Shown here piece by piece: positions 5,625 to 9,499 of a stretch of DNA of 9,499 nt. The stretch spans positions 1 to 9,499 of the forward strand of contig CAJUHN010000151.1 in the NCBI GenBank assembly GCA_910585935.1, written 5' to 3'. A program made the position numbers and the translations under genes. The notes below the pieces were generated by a model, which worked only from the letters and a program-made list of their open reading frames with translations, did no database searches and was not told the origin of the DNA. This DNA is from an uncultured Lachnospiraceae bacterium. GTDB taxonomy: Bacteria; Bacillota; Clostridia; Lachnospirales; Lachnospiraceae. Within the stretch, counting starts at the first letter, position 1. Every line of letters starts with the position of its first letter.

Positions 5625-7481
5625 ATGGAATCTACCAATCAAAAAAAGAAACCACCCTTCGGGGTATTTCAGAATACTATCTTTGTTACAAAATTGCTTT
5701 GGAAATGGGATAAAGCTCTTATTTTCCTGATATTAGGAAATATTCCTACTGTTTTATTCATCCCATTATGTACTGTTTATCTTCCCAAAGTAATTGTACA
5801 GGCGATTGAAACACAAGCAGGCACTTCTTATCTGATTGCTTCTATTCTTTTTTTAGGTATCATATATCTTAGTTTAAACTTGCTCAGTTCTTTTATTAAA
5901 GCACAAACAGATTTTCGTCTTAGTACAAAGGTAGGCGCTCATTTAACTTATATCATAAATGAAAAATCTATGAATACAGATTATGAAAATATCGGTAATC
6001 CTCATACGCAGACACTGGTACAGAAATCTCTGGAAATTCTTGGTAATACAATGGATGGATCAACAGACGGAGGTCTACTAGCTTTAGTATTCATCTCTCT
6101 TTCCATTTTTTCTAATCTCTTAGGTTTTTCTGTATATGCTGGAATTTTAAGTAAGCTAAGCCCATTCGTCAGTATTCTAATTATTTTATCCTCTCTTATT
6201 CTTCACCTTACTAATACAAAGGTTAATCAATGGATTTATAAAAATAAAGAGAATTGGCTGAAGCTTGACAACAAATTATATTATTTAGGCTATAAATCCA
6301 GTGACTTTGATGTGGCAAAAGATATTCGGCTTTATCATATGCGCAACTGGTTTTATGGGACATTTAAAAAATTTATGGATGAAAGAATCCGCTGGACTGT
6401 CACCATGCAACTTCTCTATTTTTTATGTAGTGTTGTCGGTAATGTGCTTAATCTTTTAAGAGATGGCGGCGCTTACGCCTATTTAATTTATTTAGTTTTT
6501 AAGGGTTCTATCTCTGTTTCTGATTTTGTCTTATATTTTGGTATCATCAGTGGCTTTTCTAATTGGTGTACTAACATTATTCAAAATCTTTCTAAAATCA
6601 CAACTTGTAACTATGATATCTGTGATCTAAGAGAATTTTTGAATATGAAAGATAATACGAATAGGGGAAAGGGTGTCGCGCTCCCTATGAAACAAGAACT
6701 TCCCTATAAAATTGAACTCCATCAAGTTCATTATCATTATTCCACAGAAGAAAAGGACATCATTCGCAATATCAACTTGACCATACAGCCGGGAGAGAAA
6801 ATTGCGATAGTAGGCGCAAATGGAGCGGGAAAAACTACTTTAGTGAAGTTAATCTGTGGTCTATATTCTCCGACTTCTGGGGAGATTAAAATTAATGGGT
6901 ATAAAACAGAAGAATATAATCGAGATGATTATTTTCAACTCTTTTCTCCTGTTTTTCAGGATGTTCAATTTCTTCCGATATCCATAAAAAGAAACATCAC
7001 ACTCTGCAAAGAACAAGAAATAGATCATCATAAATTAAACCAATGTCTTGTGCTGTCTGGACTCGACCAAGTGATAGAGAAATTGCCTCATGGGCTTGAT
7101 ACTCTCTTAGTCAGTGATTTAAACGAAGAAGGGATTCAATTATCTGGTGGAGAACAGCAGAAATTAATGCTCGCTCGTGCGCTCTATAAAAATGCGCCGA
7201 TTATGATTTTAGATGAACCAACAGCCGCATTAGACCCGATTGCAGAAAATGAAATGTATTTAAAATATCATGAATTGACCAAAAACGCCACTTCTATTTT
7301 TATTTCACATCGTCTGGCAAGTACACGCTTTTGTGATCGGATTCTCTTTATGGAACAAGGTGAAATAGTAGAAATGGGAACACATGAAGAATTATTAAAA
7401 ACAGGCGGAAAATATCGGGAAATGTTTGATATACAGGCAAAATATTATAAAGAAAACAGAGGAGGGGAAGAAGATGAATGA
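5625..7481 (+). CDS. ABC exporter half-transporter, subunit 1 (permease-ATPase fusion)
   Basis: The 618-residue protein has an N-terminal membrane domain with about six hydrophobic segments (roughly 31-58, 67-92, 150-176, 178-197, 258-277 and 283-312) and a C-terminal nucleotide-binding domain. Visible motifs are Walker A GANGAGKT (397-404), Q-loop Gln445, signature LSGGE (506-510), Walker B IMILDEP (526-532) with catalytic Glu531, and H-loop His562. It is therefore an ATP-competent type IV (ABCB-like) exporter half. The DVAKDIRLY segment in the membrane domain is shared with the next gene. The substrate is unknown; peptides, lipids or drugs are all possible. I chose ATG 5625, 11 bases after AAAGGAG; the frame stays open to a TTG at 5544 without a suitable binding site. 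The next gene starts inside its last codons. Confidence 0.93.
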   Translation: MESTNQKKKPPFGVFQNTIFVTKLLWKWDKALIFLILGNIPTVLFIPLCTVYLPKVIVQAIETQAGTSYLIASILFLGIIYLSLNLLSSFIKAQTDFRLSTKVGAHLTYIINEKSMNTDYENIGNPHTQTLVQKSLEILGNTMDGSTDGGLLALVFISLSIFSNLLGFSVYAGILSKLSPFVSILIILSSLILHLTNTKVNQWIYKNKENWLKLDNKLYYLGYKSSDFDVAKDIRLYHMRNWFYGTFKKFMDERIRWTVTMQLLYFLCSVVGNVLNLLRDGGAYAYLIYLVFKGSISVSDFVLYFGIISGFSNWCTNIIQNLSKITTCNYDICDLREFLNMKDNTNRGKGVALPMKQELPYKIELHQVHYHYSTEEKDIIRNINLTIQPGEKIAIVGANGAGKTTLVKLICGLYSPTSGEIKINGYKTEEYNRDDYFQLFSPVFQDVQFLPISIKRNITLCKEQEIDHHKLNQCLVLSGLDQVIEKLPHGLDTLLVSDLNEEGIQLSGGEQQKLMLARALYKNAPIMILDEPTAALDPIAENEMYLKYHELTKNATSIFISHRLASTRFCDRILFMEQGEIVEMGTHEELLKTGGKYREMFDIQAKYYKENRGGEEDE

Positions 7482-9318
7482 TTATATCAAAACACGAATA
7501 AAAGAGTGGAAACTGGTTTTTAAAGGTCTGAAATTAGTACATAAATTACAACCTTTCTTGATTTTAATTGCTGTTACATGTAATATATTTCGAGCGCTTT
7601 CTCCTTTTATCAGTCTGTATTATTCCTCTCAAATTATCACAGAACTGAGCGGCGCTAGAGATTGGAATAAAATCATACATTATACTATTTTGACTGTACT
7701 TCTCAATTTTTTCTGCTTTTTACTCATTCAATTTTTAGGTCAAATGTGGGATATTCTTGATTATGTATTAGGTCATAAAATAGGATTATTTATAGCAGAT
7801 AAATGCTTTCAATTAGATTATGCGGATATGGAAAACAGTACGATAAGAGAAACCAAGGAAAAATTACATGATGGATATGCACTGAAACGAGTTGTATGGA
7901 TATTACCCGATCTGATTAGTAATAGTATTTCTGTTATATTATCTGTTTCTTTAGTGATTCAAATATTCATTTCTAGAAGCACTGGAACAGATCCTTTATC
8001 TGCTTTTTTAAACTCCTCTGCTTCTATTGTTATGTTATGTATTTTTTTATTTATCACAATATTTACTGTTTCTAAATCAAACGAAAAAATACAGCAAAAA
8101 AGCTATGACGTTATGCATAATACTCGCAGTTTTCAGAATCATCTTGGATATTATGCCTTTGAACTCTCGATAGAGTATAACTCTGGAAAAGATATCCGCT
8201 TATACAACCAAGCACCTTTAATCAAAGAAGAATTACATTCTAATTTTGATCGTATTTTAGACTATGGAAAAGATTTTTTTCATACAAATATTATTTATAC
8301 TTTTATTTCTTCTATTTTTAATCATAGTTTAACGGTATTAATTTATCTATTTGTAGGATTAAAGGCTTTGACAAAAGCGATTAGTATTGGAAATATTGTA
8401 CTCTATTCTGGTGCGGTCACTCAATTTGGAGTCGGTTTTTCAGGAATTTCCTTTGCTCTGACACAAGCCAGAAAACAAAGTGAATATTTAGAATGGTTTT
8501 TTGATTTTGTAGAACTTCCTAACCATAAGGAAACGGGAACAAAGAGAATTGATTTAGAAGAAGCGAAAAACTATGAAATTGAGTTTAGAGATGTGAGCTT
8601 TCATTATCCCTCTTCAGAAAATTATAGCTTAGAACACTTAAATATCAAGTTTAAAGTAGGGGAAAAAATGGCAGTTGTAGGAAGAAATGGCTCTGGAAAA
8701 ACTACTTTTATTAAGCTGCTCTGCCGCTTATATGATCCCCAAGAAGGGGAAATCCTTTTAAATGGAATTAATATCAAAGAATATGATTATTATGATTATC
8801 TTTCCCTTTTCTCTGTTGTCTTTCAGGATTTCCATTTATTCTCTTTTACTTTAGGAGAAAACGTGGCGACTTCTTCTGATTATGATGAAAAAAAAGTAGA
8901 AGACTGCACTTTTAAGGCTGGATTAGAACAGAGAATAGAACGGTTTCCTAATGGAATTAAAACTCAGCTCTATAATGAATTTGCAGAAGAAGGGGTGGAA
9001 ATTTCTGGTGGAGAAGCGCAGAAAGTTGCGATTGCAAGAGCGCTTTATAAAAATTCTCCATTTATTATATTAGATGAACCGACAGCCGCATTAGACCCGA
9101 TTGCGGAAGCAGATATCTATTCCCGATTAAATGATTTAATCAAGGATAAAACGGCGGTATATATCTCTCATCGTTTATCGAGCTGTTATTTCTGTAAGCA
9201 AATCGCTGTATTTGATAGTGGGCATTTGGTACAATATGGAACTCACAAAAATTTAGTAGCAAAAGAAGATGGACTTTATTATCAATTATGGAACTCGCAG
9301 GCACAGTATTATCAATAA
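7474..9318 (+). CDS. ABC exporter half-transporter, subunit 2 (permease-ATPase fusion)
   Basis: The 614-residue protein has the same layout as its partner: hydrophobic segments near 24-47, 66-90, 143-166, 180-200, 268-299 and 303-329, then an ATPase domain with Walker A GRNGSGKT (403-410), Gln451, signature ISGGE (510-514), Walker B FIILDEP (530-536) with Glu535, and His566. KDIRLY (239-244) matches the partner's KDIRLY. Both ATPase sites look intact, unlike many heterodimeric exporters in which one site is degenerate. ATG 7474 overlaps the end of the first gene by 8 bases and has AGGAGG eight bases upstream, so the two subunits are coupled and most likely form one heterodimeric exporter in the cytoplasmic membrane. 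Cargo is unknown and no substrate gene is adjacent. Confidence 0.93.
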   Translation: MNDYIKTRIKEWKLVFKGLKLVHKLQPFLILIAVTCNIFRALSPFISLYYSSQIITELSGARDWNKIIHYTILTVLLNFFCFLLIQFLGQMWDILDYVLGHKIGLFIADKCFQLDYADMENSTIRETKEKLHDGYALKRVVWILPDLISNSISVILSVSLVIQIFISRSTGTDPLSAFLNSSASIVMLCIFLFITIFTVSKSNEKIQQKSYDVMHNTRSFQNHLGYYAFELSIEYNSGKDIRLYNQAPLIKEELHSNFDRILDYGKDFFHTNIIYTFISSIFNHSLTVLIYLFVGLKALTKAISIGNIVLYSGAVTQFGVGFSGISFALTQARKQSEYLEWFFDFVELPNHKETGTKRIDLEEAKNYEIEFRDVSFHYPSSENYSLEHLNIKFKVGEKMAVVGRNGSGKTTFIKLLCRLYDPQEGEILLNGINIKEYDYYDYLSLFSVVFQDFHLFSFTLGENVATSSDYDEKKVEDCTFKAGLEQRIERFPNGIKTQLYNEFAEEGVEISGGEAQKVAIARALYKNSPFIILDEPTAALDPIAEADIYSRLNDLIKDKTAVYISHRLSSCYFCKQIAVFDSGHLVQYGTHKNLVAKEDGLYYQLWNSQAQYYQ

Positions 9319-9381
9319 GTACTTTGAAATAAAAAAGTAATAAAATAAATTTAAGAATTATTGTTTGGTTTGCTTTGGAGT
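9319..9381 (+). other. Short spacer after the ABC operon
   Basis: A weak stem (TACTT with AAGTA, around 9319-9340) is not followed by a T-run, so no clear intrinsic terminator is seen. The repeat copy that follows may help end transcription, but nothing in its sequence shows this directly. Confidence 0.35.
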
Positions 9382-9499
9382 CAAAGGGTCGCTGCGGCAA
9401 GGAATATTCCAGCGAAGCCGCGCTTTCGCTCCGTTCCAGACGTAGCGGTACTAAGCGCACAGACCATAAAGGTCTGTTTGCTAAGTGCCGACGTCTTCC
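9382..9499 (-). repeat. Structured repeat element, copy 4 (5' end outside window)
   Basis: This minus-oriented copy matches the family core (ACGTCTGGAACGGAGCGAAA and GCGCGGCTTCG on the minus strand), with a GAAA loop as in copy 1. Its apical hairpin differs from the others: ACAGACC (9459-9465) pairs perfectly with GGTCTGT (9471-9477), where copies 2 and 3 have CCT/AGG-type arms. The stem below is GACGT/ACGTC. The 3' outer-stem strand reads TGGAATATTCCTTGCC, predicting a matching strand beyond the right edge. It faces the ABC operon from downstream. Confidence 0.92.

Noticed and set aside
7426..7473. Earlier start of the second ABC gene at 7426
   Set aside because: It would overlap the first gene by 56 bases. 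ATG 7474 has an ideal AGGAGG eight bases upstream and begins at the usual family position.
9140..9460. Minus-strand ORF at 9140-9460
   Set aside because: It runs through repeat copy 4 and the antisense of the second ABC gene. The protein has no recognisable features.
1..9499. The repeats as a CRISPR array
   Set aside because: Copies are about 160 bases long, kilobases apart and in both orientations, with no regular spacers and no cas genes.

Overview
The window is low-GC, AT-rich DNA with strong AGGAGG-type ribosome binding sites and protein families typical of Firmicutes. The best guess is a gut Clostridia genome, probably Lachnospiraceae. That assignment is inference from protein style and base composition; no rRNA or other decisive marker is present.

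Layout, left to right. A partial copy of a structured repeat (1-93) is followed by three minus-strand genes: a DegV-family fatty-acid-binding protein, a family 2 glycosyltransferase that overlaps degV by 29 bases, and trpS, which has its own extended -10 promoter and an intrinsic terminator. A second repeat copy (3676-3835) precedes a minus-strand toxin-antitoxin cassette: a RelB/DinJ-like antitoxin, a YafQ-type RNase toxin 2 bases away, and then a 56-codon ORF whose ribosome binding site lies in a 16-bp hairpin. A third repeat copy (4992-5153) separates this from a plus-strand pair of half-size ABC exporters. These overlap by 8 bases and almost certainly form a heterodimer. They are preceded by a 470-base leader holding a perfect 16-bp palindrome, several small hairpins and a 10-codon leader ORF. 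A fourth repeat copy (9382-9499) runs off the right edge.

How the genes relate. The chromosomal part (degV, glycosyltransferase, trpS) looks like ordinary housekeeping and cell-surface functions. The toxin-antitoxin pair is visibly richer in GC than its surroundings and looks acquired. The ABC pair is a two-gene exporter operon of unknown substrate, possibly leader-controlled.

The most unusual feature is the repeat family. Four copies of a roughly 160-base element sit at the boundaries of the transcription units in alternating orientation. Their sequences differ, but the differences preserve pairing in a long outer stem, an internal stem and an apical hairpin, and one loop changes between GAGA and GAAA, both GNRA tetraloops. 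This points to selection on a folded RNA or a hairpin DNA form. I do not recognise it as a named family.
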